Assembly: GCA_947444195.1 (NCBI GenBank)
Contig: CANEZL010000007.1
Location: forward strand, 68,235-132,234
Reading direction: 5' to 3'
DNA length: 64,000 nucleotides
Origin: Methylobacteriaceae bacterium
GTDB lineage: Bacteria; Pseudomonadota; Alphaproteobacteria; Rhizobiales; Beijerinckiaceae
The notes beneath the pieces are model-generated. The model was not told where the DNA came from. It did no database searches and saw only the letters and a program-made list of their open reading frames with translations. Made by a program: the position numbers and the translations under genes. Shown piece after piece: positions 1-8,952 of this stretch (position 1 is its first letter; each line of letters starts with the position of its first letter).

Positions 1-738
1 CGCGCCTTCGAGCGGGCCGGCAAGAGCTTCTCGGAGGACAAGCTGCGCGGGGCCCTGCCGCGCCTCGCCCGCGCCTCCCCCGAGGACGTGTTCGCCGCGG
101 TCGGCCGCGGCGAGATGTTCTCCGGCGACGTCGTGCGGGCGGTCTACCCGGACTACAAGGACGAGCGCCGCGTCGCCCCGAGCGCGCCGCAACTGCCGGT
201 GACGGGAGCGAGCCGCCTCACCCGCTCCAAGGACCAGACCATCCGCCTCACCCTGCCCGAGGGCGCCGAGGGGGCGGGGGAGAGCGCGGCGATCCCGATC
301 CGGGGCCTGGACGGCGACCTGCCGGTGAGCTTCGCCCCCAACGGCGGCGCGGTGCCGGGGGACCGCATCGTCGGCATCCTCACCCCCGGCACCGGCGTGA
401 CCATCTACCCGATCCAGTCCGCCGCGCTCGCCGCCTTCGACAACGAGCCCGAGCGCTGGATCGACGTGCGCTGGGACATCGAGGGGCCGGCGAGCGAGCG
501 CTTCCCGGCCAAGCTGAGCCTGCAATCGATCAACGAGCCGGGCGTGCTCGCCCAGATCGCCCAGGTGATCGCCGACCACGACGGCAACATCGACAACATC
601 TCGATGAAGCGGCGCACGCAGGACTTCACCGATGTCGGCATCGACCTCTCGGTCTGGGACCTGCAGCACCTCAACGCCATCGTGGCGGAACTGCGCGGCA
701 AGCGGGCGGTGAGCCGGGTGGAGCGGGTCAACGGGTAA
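1..738 (+). CDS. rsh: Bifunctional (p)ppGpp synthetase/hydrolase, C-terminal part
   Basis: This is the 3' end of a long RelA/SpoT homologue; the catalytic HD and synthetase domains lie before the window. The frame is open from base 1 to the TAA at 736-738. The last roughly 80 residues form an ACT domain, recognisable by the stretch [20 protein letters not shown], which in the family senses amino acids or regulates the balance of synthesis and hydrolysis. The protein controls the stringent response in the cytoplasm. pyrE follows on the same strand after 163 bases, an order common in alphaproteobacteria. Only about 245 residues are visible, so the state of the catalytic domains cannot be judged. 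Confidence 0.9.
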   Translation, partial: RAFERAGKSFSEDKLRGALPRLARASPEDVFAAVGRGEMFSGDVVRAVYPDYKDERRVAPSAPQLPVTGASRLTRSKDQTIRLTLPEGAEGAGESAAIPIRGLDGDLPVSFAPNGGAVPGDRIVGILTPGTGVTIYPIQSAALAAFDNEPERWIDVRWDIEGPASERFPAKLSLQSINEPGVLAQIAQVIADHDGNIDNISMKRRTQDFTDVGIDLSVWDLQHLNAIVAELRGKRAVSRVERVNG

Positions 739-767
739 GGGCCGGGAGCGGGGCGATCACGCTCCCT

Positions 768-822
768 CCGCCGTCGTTCCGGGCCGCTCGCCGAGCGGGC
801 CCGGACCCGGAGGCGCGCGCGG
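768..822 (-). repeat. Partial copy of the dispersed palindromic element
   Basis: Between rel and pyrE, about 55 bases match, in inverted orientation, the right half of the element seen at 9.0, 35.9 and 48.8 kb. They begin with the terminal motif CCGTCGTTCCGGG and continue through the CCGAGCG and CCCGGACCCG blocks. The other half is missing, so this looks like a decayed remnant. Confidence 0.6.
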
Positions 823-901
823 CGGGCGCCTTCGCGGATTGCCATGCCTCCGCCCCCCTGCCACAACCCCGGCCATTGCCCGACCCCAAGGACGATTGCC
901 G

Positions 902-1507
902 ATGAACCCCGCCCCGATGAGCCCGGACGACGTGCTGGCCGAGTTCCGCGACGCCGGTGCGCTCCTCGAAGGGCATTTCATCCTGAGTTCCGGCCTGCGC
1001 TCGCCGGTCTTCCTCCAGAAGATGGCGATCTTCTCCGAGCCCCCGCGCACGGAGCGGCTGTGCCGGGCGCTCGCCGCCGCCATCACCGCGCAGTGGGGCA
1101 AGATCGACATCGTCGTCTCGCCCGCGATCGGCGGGATCGTGCCGGGCTATGAGACGGCGCGGCATCTGGGCGCGCGGGCGATCTTCGTGGAGCGCGAGCC
1201 CGGCGGCCCCTTCGCCCTGCGCCGCGGCTTCCAGATCCCGGCGGGCCAGCGCGCGGTGATCGTCGAGGACATCGTCACCACCGGCCTCTCGGCCCGCGAA
1301 TGCCTCGCCGCGATCCAGGGCGAGCCCGGCGAGATCGTCGGCGCGGCCTGCCTGATCGACCGTTCCGGCGGGCGCGGCGAGATCGGCGTTCCCCTGGTCT
1401 CCCTGGTGCAGCTCGACATCCCGGCCTATCCCGCCGACGCCCTGCCGCCCGAACTCGCGGCCATCCCCCCGGTCAAGCCGGGCAGCCGGGCCATGCCCAG
1501 GCCCTGA
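902..1507 (+). CDS. pyrE: Orotate phosphoribosyltransferase
   Basis: Converts orotate and PRPP to orotidine 5'-phosphate in de novo pyrimidine synthesis. The 201-residue product has the PRPP-binding signature [13 protein letters not shown] and an orotate-contacting N-terminal region ([12 protein letters not shown]), and its length is normal for the family. The ATG at 902 is preferred because AAGGA lies at 888-892, about nine bases upstream. An in-frame ATG at 839 would add 21 non-conserved residues and has no ribosome site. It is probably cotranscribed with the upstream rel gene. Confidence 0.93.
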   Translation: MNPAPMSPDDVLAEFRDAGALLEGHFILSSGLRSPVFLQKMAIFSEPPRTERLCRALAAAITAQWGKIDIVVSPAIGGIVPGYETARHLGARAIFVEREPGGPFALRRGFQIPAGQRAVIVEDIVTTGLSARECLAAIQGEPGEIVGAACLIDRSGGRGEIGVPLVSLVQLDIPAYPADALPPELAAIPPVKPGSRAMPRP

Positions 1508-1681
1508 GCGCCGCCGCGCCTTGACCAACCGGGCCACGGCGCCCATGCTCGGCCCTGTATTCTATCCAGGTCGCCGCCTCGGCACCGGCAGCTCTCTCAC
1601 GAAGGCCGGGGGCGACACGGACGCGAGACGCGTCCGCCTCGATTTCCAAGAAAACCGATTTCAGGCGAAAGTGAATATTCA

Positions 1682-2311
1682 ATGGGTCAACTGCAACGCA
1701 GTGCGCTGTTCATCGACGGCGCAAACCTCTACGCCACCACGAAGGCGCTGGGCTTCGACATCGATTACAAGCGTCTGCTGAAGGAATTCCAGTCCCGCGA
1801 CAATCTCCTCAGGGCCTTCTACTACACCGCCATGGTCGAAGATCAGGAATATTCCTCGATCCGGCCGCTGATCGACTGGCTGGACTACAACGGCTACCGC
1901 GTCGTGACGAAGCCCGCGCGCGAGTTCACCGACTCGGCGGGCCGCCGCCGCTTCAAGGGCAACATGGACATCGAGCTGGCGATCGACGCCCTCGAACTCG
2001 CCGCCCATATCGACCACATGGTGCTGTTCTCCGGGGACGGGGATTTCCGCTCCCTCGTCGAGGCGATGCAGCGGCGCGGCGTCCGCGTCACGGTGGTCTC
2101 CACGATCCAGACGCAGCCGGCGATGATCTCCGACGACCTGCGCCGGCAGGCCGACGAGTTCCTCGACCTCGCCCACCTGATCGGCCGGATCGGGCGGGAC
2201 CCGAACGAGCGGCAGGCCCGCCCCGCCCCGGAGCGGACGCCGCGGCCGAACCCGAGCCTGGAGAGCCGCTACGGCATCCGCCAGAACGAGGACGGCGACG
2301 AGGGACAGTGA
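1682..2311 (+). CDS. NYN domain protein, LabA/DUF88 family
   Basis: A 209-residue protein whose first roughly 165 residues form an NYN (PIN-like) domain, a predicted metal-dependent ribonuclease fold. The acidic residues expected for the fold are visible in ALFIDGANLY near the N-terminus, in GNMDIELAIDAL and in LFSGDGDF. The C-terminal 40 residues are charged and Pro/Arg-rich, probably disordered. RNA substrate and pathway are unknown. It converges with imuB across a 35-base gap. The fold assignment is secure; ribonuclease activity is inferred from the family. Confidence 0.85.
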   Translation: MGQLQRSALFIDGANLYATTKALGFDIDYKRLLKEFQSRDNLLRAFYYTAMVEDQEYSSIRPLIDWLDYNGYRVVTKPAREFTDSAGRRRFKGNMDIELAIDALELAAHIDHMVLFSGDGDFRSLVEAMQRRGVRVTVVSTIQTQPAMISDDLRRQADEFLDLAHLIGRIGRDPNERQARPAPERTPRPNPSLESRYGIRQNEDGDEGQ

Positions 2312-2346
2312 GCCCCGTCCCGGAAGGGACCGCCGGAGCCCGCCGC

Positions 2347-3864
2347 TCACGCGAACAGCCCGTGCACGAACCACGCGGCCGGCCGGTCGGGCGCGTGCAC
2401 GCCGCTGCGATAGAGCCAGAGGCGGCGGCCGGCCTCGCACTCCACCACATAGTAGTCCCGCTCCGGTCCGGCCTCGCGCCACCATTCCGGGGCGATGCGC
2501 TCCGGTCCCTCCGCATGGGCGACCCGGTGCACCTGCGCGCGCCAGCGGAAGCGCCGGGGCGGCCCCTCCGGCACGGCGGCGATGACGTCCTCGGCGGGCT
2601 CGCTGCGGGGGAGCAGGACCAGGGGACGCGGACCGGTGCCGGGCCATGCCGGGCCGGGCCCCCGCTGCCAGGGCACCACGCGGTCGGCCCGCTCGGGCAG
2701 GTGGCTGGCGCGGGGCTCCAGGCGGACCGGTGCGCGGCCGAAGCGCTGGCGCAGGGTGTCGGCGAGGGCGCCCGTTTCCGGCTCCGGCGGGGCGGCGAGC
2801 CCGCCCTGGAGCTCCGGCATCCGGTCGAGCGCGGTGACGTCGAGGCGGATGTTCTCGAAGCCGAAGCCCGCATCGAGGCCGGGGCCAAGCCGTTCGAGGC
2901 GCAGGCGCAGGAGTTCGGCGACGCGCGCGGGCGCGCGGGCGGGCTGCGACAGGCCGAGATCCAGGACCGTCGAGGCGCCGTCGACCCGGGTCAGGGTCAG
3001 GCGCAGGGCGCAGGCGCCGAGCCCGTCCGCGGCGAGGCGGGGCGCGATCCGCCCCATCAGGTCCCGCGCCGCCGCGACGACGCCCCCCTGGGCGAGCACC
3101 GGTTCGAGGAAACCCTGGGCCGCCCCGTAGCGCCTCGGCGCGGCCAGGGGGACCAGGGGCTCCGGGCGCAGCCCGAGCGCCTGATCGAGGCGCAGGACCA
3201 GGGACATCCCGAAGCGGCGGGCGAGCGGCCCCCGGGGCGCCGCGGCCAGGGCGCCGATCCGCTTGAGACCGAGGCGCTTCAGGGCGATCACCGTGGGCGC
3301 GTCGCAGCGCAGGGCCTCGACCGGGAGGGGGGCCAGCGCCGCCGCGGTCCCGTCCCCGGCGACGCGGACCCGCTCCGCCGTGCCGAAACGGGCCAGGGCA
3401 TAGGCCGCCCCCGCCGTCTCGGCGAGGGCGAGCCGGGCCGGGATCCGCCCGGCCGCGAGGCGCCGCCCGAGGTCGTCGAGGAGGCCGGCCTCGCCGCCGT
3501 GCAGGTGGCAGGCCCCCGTCACGTCGAGATGGAGGCCGTGGCAGGCCTCCGCCGACCCGTACAGGGCGACCCGCGGCGTGTAGCGCTGCGCCCACAGGCC
3601 GAGGCGCTCCAGGGCCGCCCCGTCGGCGGCCGGATCGGCCGGCCGGATCCGGATCGGCACGCCGATCCGGGCGCGGACCCGGCCCAGCGGCTCGCCCGCG
3701 CTCAGGCCGAGGGCCCGCGCCGCCGGATCGAGGGCGGTGAGCCGCATCCCGCCGGGCCCCGCGGCGGCGAGCGCCAGCGGGACCCCGTCCGCGGGGTCAT
3801 CGCCCGCCCGCCGCAGGCGCGTGACCGGCCAGTCCGGGAGACAGATCGAAACGATGCGCGGCAC
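2347..3864 (-). CDS. imuB: Y-family polymerase homologue ImuB (SOS mutagenesis)
   Basis: The 505-residue product begins MPRIVSICLPDWPVTRLRR, typical of ImuB, a catalytically inactive relative of DinB/UmuC that bridges the DnaE2 polymerase and the sliding clamp during error-prone lesion bypass. Helix-hairpin-helix and little-finger regions are recognisable between about residues 190 and 340. The start overlaps the end of imuA by 68 bases in another frame, implying translational coupling. Expression should follow the LexA box before imuA. The third usual partner, dnaE2 (imuC), does not follow: the next gene is convergent and unrelated. Confidence 0.9.
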   Translation of the reverse strand: MPRIVSICLPDWPVTRLRRAGDDPADGVPLALAAAGPGGMRLTALDPAARALGLSAGEPLGRVRARIGVPIRIRPADPAADGAALERLGLWAQRYTPRVALYGSAEACHGLHLDVTGACHLHGGEAGLLDDLGRRLAAGRIPARLALAETAGAAYALARFGTAERVRVAGDGTAAALAPLPVEALRCDAPTVIALKRLGLKRIGALAAAPRGPLARRFGMSLVLRLDQALGLRPEPLVPLAAPRRYGAAQGFLEPVLAQGGVVAAARDLMGRIAPRLAADGLGACALRLTLTRVDGASTVLDLGLSQPARAPARVAELLRLRLERLGPGLDAGFGFENIRLDVTALDRMPELQGGLAAPPEPETGALADTLRQRFGRAPVRLEPRASHLPERADRVVPWQRGPGPAWPGTGPRPLVLLPRSEPAEDVIAAVPEGPPRRFRWRAQVHRVAHAEGPERIAPEWWREAGPERDYYVVECEAGRRLWLYRSGVHAPDRPAAWFVHGLFA

Positions 3865-4570
3865 CCCACCACTCCATCAGCCAGGCGCCGGTTCGGCCGT
3901 TGCGGCAGCGCTCGAGCCGGGTCTCCCAGCGCGCGGCGGGCGCGCGGCCGAAGCGGTCCCGCACCGCCGGCGCCGCGGCGATCCGCCAGCGCGTGGCGGC
4001 TCCGTTCGGCCGCTCGGCGCCGGCCGGCCGCAGGATCAGGGCGAGGGCGCCGGTGCCGGCGAGCTGCAGCCGCCGCCCGGCGATGAGGGGCAGCCCCTCC
4101 GCCACCAGCCCGACCACGGCGCGCAGCAGGCCCGCATGCAAGGCCGCCTCCAGGGCGCCGAACACCTCCGCGTCGCCCGCGGCCTCGAGGAGGAGGAGGC
4201 GGCCGGGATCGAGGCCGAGGGCGGCGAGCCCGTGCCCGTAGGGCAGGGGGTGGCCCGGCGCGAGGACGAGGAGGGCCTCGCCCGGGCCCGCGGCGAGGTG
4301 GCGGGCGACGAGGGCCAGCGCGAAGCCGAGGGCGGCGGCCTCGTCCCCTTCCGCGGCGGGGGCGATCTCGTGGGGCGGTCCCAAGCCGAGGCCGCCCCCC
4401 GGCAGCCGCCCGTCGATCTCCGGTGCGCCGAGGGAGAGGACCGGCCCCGCCGTCCCCCGGGGGGCGATGCCCGCCCGCAGGGCCGCGATCCGCGCCGCCG
4501 GGACAGGGGCGGACGGGCCCGCTCCGGCGGGAAGGGATACGGGCTCCGCCCCATCGTCGGGAAACTCCAT
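3797..4570 (-). CDS. imuA: ImuA, RecA-like SOS mutagenesis protein
   Basis: A 257-residue protein with the ImuA pattern: a degenerate RecA/SulA-like core containing GLGLGPPHEIAPAAEGDEAA and an Ala/Leu-rich central part. No Walker A GKT motif is seen, so ATP hydrolysis is unlikely. ImuA works with ImuB and DnaE2 in damage-induced mutagenesis. The ATG at 4570 has a GGAG sequence about eight bases upstream. The gene is first in the imuA-imuB unit and lies 43 bases from a perfect alphaproteobacterial SOS box. Confidence 0.87.
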   Translation of the reverse strand: MEFPDDGAEPVSLPAGAGPSAPVPAARIAALRAGIAPRGTAGPVLSLGAPEIDGRLPGGGLGLGPPHEIAPAAEGDEAAALGFALALVARHLAAGPGEALLVLAPGHPLPYGHGLAALGLDPGRLLLLEAAGDAEVFGALEAALHAGLLRAVVGLVAEGLPLIAGRRLQLAGTGALALILRPAGAERPNGAATRWRIAAAPAVRDRFGRAPAARWETRLERCRNGRTGAWLMEWWGAAHRFDLSPGLAGHAPAAGGR

Positions 4571-4613
4571 CGCCTCGGCTCCGGCCTCGCCTCCGTTGGA
4601 GCATCAGCGATCA

Positions 4614-4628
4614 GAACAAATCAAGAAC
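4614..4628 (-). promoter_or_regulatory. LexA (SOS) box upstream of imuA
   Basis: The sequence is GAAC-AAATCAA-GAAC on the plus strand, hence GTTC-N7-GTTC on the strand of imuA, an exact match to the alphaproteobacterial LexA consensus. It lies 43 bases before the imuA start, where repressor binding would block transcription until DNA damage. The divergent collagen-like gene starts 170 bases away on the other side. Confidence 0.9.
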
Positions 4629-4798
4629 ATATGCGGCGCGCCAGGGCGATCCCGCGCCATCAACGGGTTGCCCTGTGGGTTGCTGTGGACGGCTGTGGAT
4701 TGCGGGGATCCCGGCCCGGTTGACCGTGACCGCACGGGAGCGCCAATCTCCCGCCGCCGGAACGGCCGGCCCCGGATCGCTCCCCCAAGGACCCGCCC

Positions 4799-5656
4799 AT
4801 GCATCGGACGCGCGCTCTCGCCTGCCTCGCGGGGCTCCTGCTGGCCGGACCGGGCGGGGCGGCAGCCCAGGACGCCCAGGCCAAGCGGCCCCCGGCCGCC
4901 CGCCAGCAGGCGCCGAGCCAGCCGATCATGGTCTACGACGCCCGCATCGAGGCGGGGGACCTGCGCATCTCCGGCTCGGTCCGCAAGCCCAACGCCATCG
5001 TGGTGATGGACGAGGACATCTCCATCCAGGCCGACCGGCGCGGCCGCTTCGTGTTCCGGCTGCCCTACCGGCCGGGCAGCTGCGTGGTCTCCCTGAAGAG
5101 CGGCGAGGACGAGCGCGAGGCGGTGATCGCCAACTGCGCGCCGGAGGGCCCGCCCGGCCCCCAGGGCGCACCGGGTGCCGTGGGCCAGGCCGGCATTCCG
5201 GGCGAGGCCGGCCCGAAGGGCGAGACGGGCCCCAAAGGTGATGCGGGACCCAGAGGCGAGGCTGGCCTCAAGGGCGATGCGGGCCTCAAGGGCGAGGCTG
5301 GCCCCAAGGGCGAGGCTGGCCCCAAGGGCGACAAGGGCGATCCCGGTCCGCGGGGAGAGCCGGGACCGGCCGGCATGGCGGGGGCTCCGGGACCGCAGGG
5401 ACCAGCCGGGCCCCGCGGCGAGCCCGGCCCGCGGGGTGAGGCGGCGACCGCCGCGGCGAGCCCGGCCCTGCGCGCGGTGCGCGCGGAATCCTGCGCGGCG
5501 GGGGGCTGCACCGTGTCGTGCGCCCGCGGCGAGGTCTTCGTCTCCGCCTATTGCCTGGGGACGGGGAGCCCCACCGTCACCGAGACGGAGGGCGCCCCGA
5601 GCGCCGCCTGCCCGAGCACGGCCGCCGGCATGGTCGGGGTCTGCGGGCGCCTCTGA
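4799..5656 (+). CDS. Secreted collagen-like (GXY repeat) protein
   Basis: A 285-residue protein with a signal peptide (about residues 1-23, cleavage near AAA-QD), a beta-rich N-terminal domain (about 43-113) with cysteines at 95 and 113, and 33 uninterrupted Gly-X-Y triplets at residues 117-215. A cysteine-containing C-terminal domain of about 70 residues follows. The triplets favour PKG, LKG, GEA and GDA, giving alternating charge, as in bacterial collagens that trimerise without hydroxyproline. The repeat DNA is near-identical around 5215-5335. The role is unknown; a surface or matrix fibre is an inference. It lies divergent from imuA. Confidence 0.8.
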   Translation: MHRTRALACLAGLLLAGPGGAAAQDAQAKRPPAARQQAPSQPIMVYDARIEAGDLRISGSVRKPNAIVVMDEDISIQADRRGRFVFRLPYRPGSCVVSLKSGEDEREAVIANCAPEGPPGPQGAPGAVGQAGIPGEAGPKGETGPKGDAGPRGEAGLKGDAGLKGEAGPKGEAGPKGDKGDPGPRGEPGPAGMAGAPGPQGPAGPRGEPGPRGEAATAAASPALRAVRAESCAAGGCTVSCARGEVFVSAYCLGTGSPTVTETEGAPSAACPSTAAGMVGVCGRL

Positions 5657-5779
5657 AGCGAGACGTCACGGCCTCGGGCGGCCGGGAGCGCGCCGATCCC
5701 GCCCGGGGGGCCATCCCCTATCAGGTATCTCAGGCCGTCCTCCACGGGCTGCGAACGGGGCGCGCCCTGCGGTTCGCCG

Positions 5780-6460
5780 TCAGCCCCCGGGCCGGGCGGC
5801 CAGCCAGATCCGGTGGCGGGCCCCGCCCCGGCGGCCGTTGGCGCGGGCGGGAACCTCCTCGACCCGGAAGCCCGCCTGATGCAGGCGCCGGGTGAAGGCG
5901 GGATCGGGATGGGCCGACCACACGGCGAGGATCCCCCCCGGCCGCAGGGCCCGGCGTGCGAGGCCGAGGCCGGCGTGGTCGTAGAGCCGGTCGTTTTCCG
6001 GATGGGTCAGGCCGTCGGGCCCGTTGTCGACGTCGAGGAGGATGGCGTCGAAGGCGGCGTCGCCGTCGCGGATCGGCGCGGCCACGTCGGTCTCGCGCAG
6101 GCGCACCCGCGGATCGTCGAGGATGCCGCCGAACACCTCCGCCAGGGGCCCCCGCGCCCAGGCGATCACGGCGGGCACCAGCTCCGCCACCACGAGCTCG
6201 GCCCGCTCCGGCAGGGCGCCGAGCGCCGCGCGCAGGGTGAAGCCGAGGCCGAGCCCGCCGATGAGGATGCGGGGCGCCGGCCGCGCCGCGATCCGCCCGC
6301 AGGCGAGGATCGCCAGGGCCTCCTCGGAGCCGCTGAGTCGGCTGTTCATCAGCTCGTTCTGGCCGAGCTGGATCGAGAATTCCGTGCCGCGGCGCATCAG
6401 CCGCAGGGTGCCGCCGCCGTTCGGGATCTCCGCCGTGTCGAGATGGACCCAGGGGATCAT
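5780..6460 (-). CDS. Spermidine synthase-like SAM-dependent methyltransferase
   Basis: A 226-residue protein of the spermidine synthase/SpeE-like Rossmann fold. The nucleotide-binding glycine loop is ILIGGLGLGFTLRAAL, followed by an acidic residue in VVAELVPAVIAW and the motif ILLDVDNGPDGL. Substrate is unknown; the family includes polyamine aminopropyltransferases and uncharacterised methyltransferases. The ATG at 6460 overlaps the upstream flavoprotein stop by four bases (ATGA), so the two are translationally coupled. An open frame extends further upstream but only as a shadow of the flavoprotein gene. Confidence 0.8.
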   Translation of the reverse strand: MIPWVHLDTAEIPNGGGTLRLMRRGTEFSIQLGQNELMNSRLSGSEEALAILACGRIAARPAPRILIGGLGLGFTLRAALGALPERAELVVAELVPAVIAWARGPLAEVFGGILDDPRVRLRETDVAAPIRDGDAAFDAILLDVDNGPDGLTHPENDRLYDHAGLGLARRALRPGGILAVWSAHPDPAFTRRLHQAGFRVEEVPARANGRRGGARHRIWLAARPGG

Positions 6461-7689
6461 GCCGCGTCTCCCGTCTCGGCGAGCCAGTGGAGCAGGCCCC
6501 GCGCCGCGGCCCGGCCGCTGGCGAAGGCGCCCTGCAGGAGGTAGCCGCCGGTGGGCGCCTCCCAGTCGAGCATCTCGCCCGCCGCGAACAGGCCGGGGCG
6601 GGCGGTGAGCATGAAGCGCGCGTCGAGGCCGCCCCGGGCGACGCCGCCCGCCGTCGAGATCGCCCGCGCGAGGGGCTCCGGCGGCCCGATCGTCAGGGGC
6701 GCCCCCTTGATGAGCGCGGCCAGCGCCGCGGGCTCCCCCGGCAGCGGCCCGGCCGCCTCGCGCAGGAGCCCGGCGGCGACGGGGGAGAGGCCCGCCCCCT
6801 TGCGCAGGCGGTTGGCGAGCGATTCGCCGGGCCGGGCCGCCGCGAGGCGCCGCGCCAGCGCCGCCGCGTCGAGGTCCGGCCGCAGATCGAGCTGGACGCG
6901 CCCGCTGGCCTCGGAGGCCGCGCGCAGTTCCCGGCCGAGGGCGTAGACCGCGCCGCCCTCGATGCCGGTCTCCGTGACGACCATCTCGCCGCGCACGCAG
7001 CGCCCCCCCGCCGAGAGGGCGATGCGCTTGACGGGCGTGCCCGAGAACCGCGCCCGGAACGGCTCGCTCCAGGGGATGCGGAAGCCGCCATTGGCCGGGC
7101 GCAGGGGCGAGACCGGCGTGCCGAGCCCTTCGAGGAGCCCGACCCAGGACCCGTCCGCGCCGAGCCGCGGCCAGCTCGCACCCCCGAGCGCCAGCACGGC
7201 GGCGCGGGCTCGATGCCGGACCGTGCCCTCCGGCGTCTCGAAAGTAAGCGTGCCTTCGGGGATCCCCACGAGCCGGTGCTGCGTGCGGATCGTGACGCCG
7301 CCGGCCTCCAGCCGGCGCAGCCAGGCCCGCAGCAGGGGCGAGGCCTTGAAGCGCTCCGGGAACACCCGCCCGCTCGAACCGACGAAGGTCGGCTCGCCGA
7401 GATCCGCGCACCAGTCGCGCAGCGCCTGCGGCGGAAAGGCACGGATGGCCGCCTCCAGGCTCCCGGCCGGGTGGTAGCGGGCGAGGAAATCGGCCAGCGG
7501 CTCGCTGTGGGTGAGGTTGAGCCCGCCGCGCCCCGCCATGAGCAGGCGGCGACCGGGGGAGGGCATGCGCTCGTAGACGGTGACGGCGTGGCCGGCCTGC
7601 GCCAGCACCTCCGCCGCCGCGAGCCCGGCCGGCCCGGCCCCGACCACGCAGAGGGTGTGTTCGACCGCTGTGAACATGGCTGTGGGCAA
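6457..7689 (-). CDS. FAD-dependent oxidoreductase, HI0933/TIGR03862-type flavoprotein
   Basis: A 410-residue flavoprotein with the dinucleotide-binding motif GAGPAGLAAAEVL near the N-terminus and the second element GRRLLMAGRGGLNLTHSE characteristic of the HI0933/YhiN group. The C-terminal end has the family pattern FAAGEMLDWEAPTGGYLLQG, which binds the FAD. The physiological substrate of this group is not established. An ATG four codons further in (7677) is an alternative start. It is coupled to the downstream methyltransferase by a 4-base overlap. Confidence 0.85.
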   Translation of the reverse strand: MPTAMFTAVEHTLCVVGAGPAGLAAAEVLAQAGHAVTVYERMPSPGRRLLMAGRGGLNLTHSEPLADFLARYHPAGSLEAAIRAFPPQALRDWCADLGEPTFVGSSGRVFPERFKASPLLRAWLRRLEAGGVTIRTQHRLVGIPEGTLTFETPEGTVRHRARAAVLALGGASWPRLGADGSWVGLLEGLGTPVSPLRPANGGFRIPWSEPFRARFSGTPVKRIALSAGGRCVRGEMVVTETGIEGGAVYALGRELRAASEASGRVQLDLRPDLDAAALARRLAAARPGESLANRLRKGAGLSPVAAGLLREAAGPLPGEPAALAALIKGAPLTIGPPEPLARAISTAGGVARGGLDARFMLTARPGLFAAGEMLDWEAPTGGYLLQGAFASGRAAARGLLHWLAETGDAA

Positions 7690-7779
7690 GGCGTCCCCGG
7701 ACGGCGGATGTCAAGGCGCGGCGGCCGGCATCGCGGATTCCGCCCTTGATTCGCCCCTTTCACCCGCCTAACTCGCCCC

Positions 7780-7858
7780 CATCGGCTGCGGGCCCCTCTG
7801 GCGGGATGCGCGACCTACGCATCTCGTGATGTCGGAGCCGATGCCCTCTCCCAAGGAG
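7780..7858 (+). promoter_or_regulatory. Foldable 5' leader before the TerC gene
   Basis: An 8-bp perfect stem (CATCGGCT at 7780-7787 with AGCCGATG at 7836-7843) encloses a second 6-bp hairpin (GATGCG 7805-7810 with CGCATC 7818-7823). The ribosome site AAGGAG follows at 7853-7858. TerC/Alx-family genes are often controlled by the manganese-sensing yybP-ykoY riboswitch. I could not match the conserved core of that motif, so this is only a candidate structured leader. Confidence 0.4.
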
Positions 7859-7862
7859 CATC

Positions 7863-8921
7863 GTGGTCCCGGCAATGATGGATCTGCTTTACTTGACCTG
7901 GCTGGGCAAGCCGGTCTGGATGTGGCTCGGCTTCCACGCGCTCATCGTGGGGCTGCTCGCCTTCGATCTCGGCCTGCTCCACCGGGACAAGAACCACGAG
8001 ATCGGCGTGAAGGAGAGCCTTCTCCTCACGGCCTTCTATTTCGGCCTCGGCCTCGCCTTCGGCGCCTGGGTCTGGTGGTATATCGGGCCCCAGGCGGGCC
8101 AGGAATACGTCACCGGCCTCGTGGTCGAGAAGTCGCTGTCCATGGACAACGTCTTCGTGATCGCCGTCATCCTCACGGCGCTCGGCATCCCGCGGGTGGC
8201 CCAGCACCGCGTCCTCGTCTGGGGCATCCTCGCCGCCGTGCTCCTGCGCGGCCTGATGATCGGCCTCGGCGCGGCCCTGGTTCACCAGGCCGCCTGGGTG
8301 CTCTCGATCTTCGCCGCCTTCCTGATCTATGCCGGCCTGAAGATGCTCCTCTCCAAGGAGGAGGAAGAGGGCGACATCCAGGACAGCGCCGCGGTGCGCT
8401 TCCTGCGCCGCTGGCTGCGCATCACGCCGGAACTGCACGGCCAGCGCTTCCTCGTGCGCAAGCCCGACCCGGCCACGGGGAAGATGGCGACCTGGCTGAC
8501 GCCGATGGCCTTCGCCCTCGTCCTCGTGAACGGCGCCGACGTGATCTTCGCCGTCGACAGCGTGCCGGCGATCTTCGCCATCACCACCGACACCTTCGTG
8601 GTCTACACCTCGAACATCTTCGCGATCCTGGGCCTGCGCGCCCTCTACTTCGCGCTCGCCGCGATGGTGGACCGCTTCGCCTACCTCAAGACGGCGCTCG
8701 CCTTCATCCTGATCTTCATCGGCGCCAAGATCGTTGTCGCCGACACCTTCGGGCTGTTCCACGTGCCGCCGTGGGTCTCCCTCGCCGTCACCCTCGTGCT
8801 GCTCGTGGGCGGCGTCCTCTACAGCCTGTGGCGCACCCGCGGTGCGGCGCCGGAGGAGGCCGCCGAGCGGCGGACCGAGACGGGCGAGCCCCCCGTGGGC
8901 CTCGCCGGCCGGCCCCGCTGA
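7863..8921 (+). CDS. TerC family integral membrane protein (Alx-like)
   Basis: A 352-residue protein with about nine hydrophobic segments. Family signatures are the acidic intramembrane motifs LVVEKSLSMDNVFVIAVI and VNGADVIFAVDSVPAIFAIT, proposed to take part in metal ion movement. TerC/Alx proteins are linked to tellurite resistance and manganese export; the transported ion here is not known. The start is taken as GTG 7863, four bases after AAGGAG; ATG at 7875 or 7878 is also possible. The C-terminal tail is charged and cytoplasmic. A foldable leader precedes it and a GC hairpin follows. Confidence 0.88.
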   Translation: MVPAMMDLLYLTWLGKPVWMWLGFHALIVGLLAFDLGLLHRDKNHEIGVKESLLLTAFYFGLGLAFGAWVWWYIGPQAGQEYVTGLVVEKSLSMDNVFVIAVILTALGIPRVAQHRVLVWGILAAVLLRGLMIGLGAALVHQAAWVLSIFAAFLIYAGLKMLLSKEEEEGDIQDSAAVRFLRRWLRITPELHGQRFLVRKPDPATGKMATWLTPMAFALVLVNGADVIFAVDSVPAIFAITTDTFVVYTSNIFAILGLRALYFALAAMVDRFAYLKTALAFILIFIGAKIVVADTFGLFHVPPWVSLAVTLVLLVGGVLYSLWRTRGAAPEEAAERRTETGEPPVGLAGRPR

Positions 8922-8928
8922 GGCCGGC

Positions 8929-8952
8929 ATGCCCCGCTCGCGGGCGGGGCAT
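8929..8952 (+). terminator. Hairpin after the TerC gene
   Basis: ATGCCCCGC (8929-8937) pairs with GCGGGGCAT (8944-8952) across a 6-base loop, seven bases after the TerC stop codon. There is no T-run, so it may act as an imperfect terminator or an RNA-stabilising end. Confidence 0.45.

Noticed and set aside
2308..4723. Long plus-strand frames opposite imuA and imuB
   Set aside because: imuA and imuB are well supported by family motifs and a LexA box; the plus-strand products are Arg/Gly-rich shadows.
7690..7862. Definite yybP-ykoY manganese riboswitch before the TerC gene
   Set aside because: The conserved internal loop sequences of the motif were not found; only a generic nested stem is supported.
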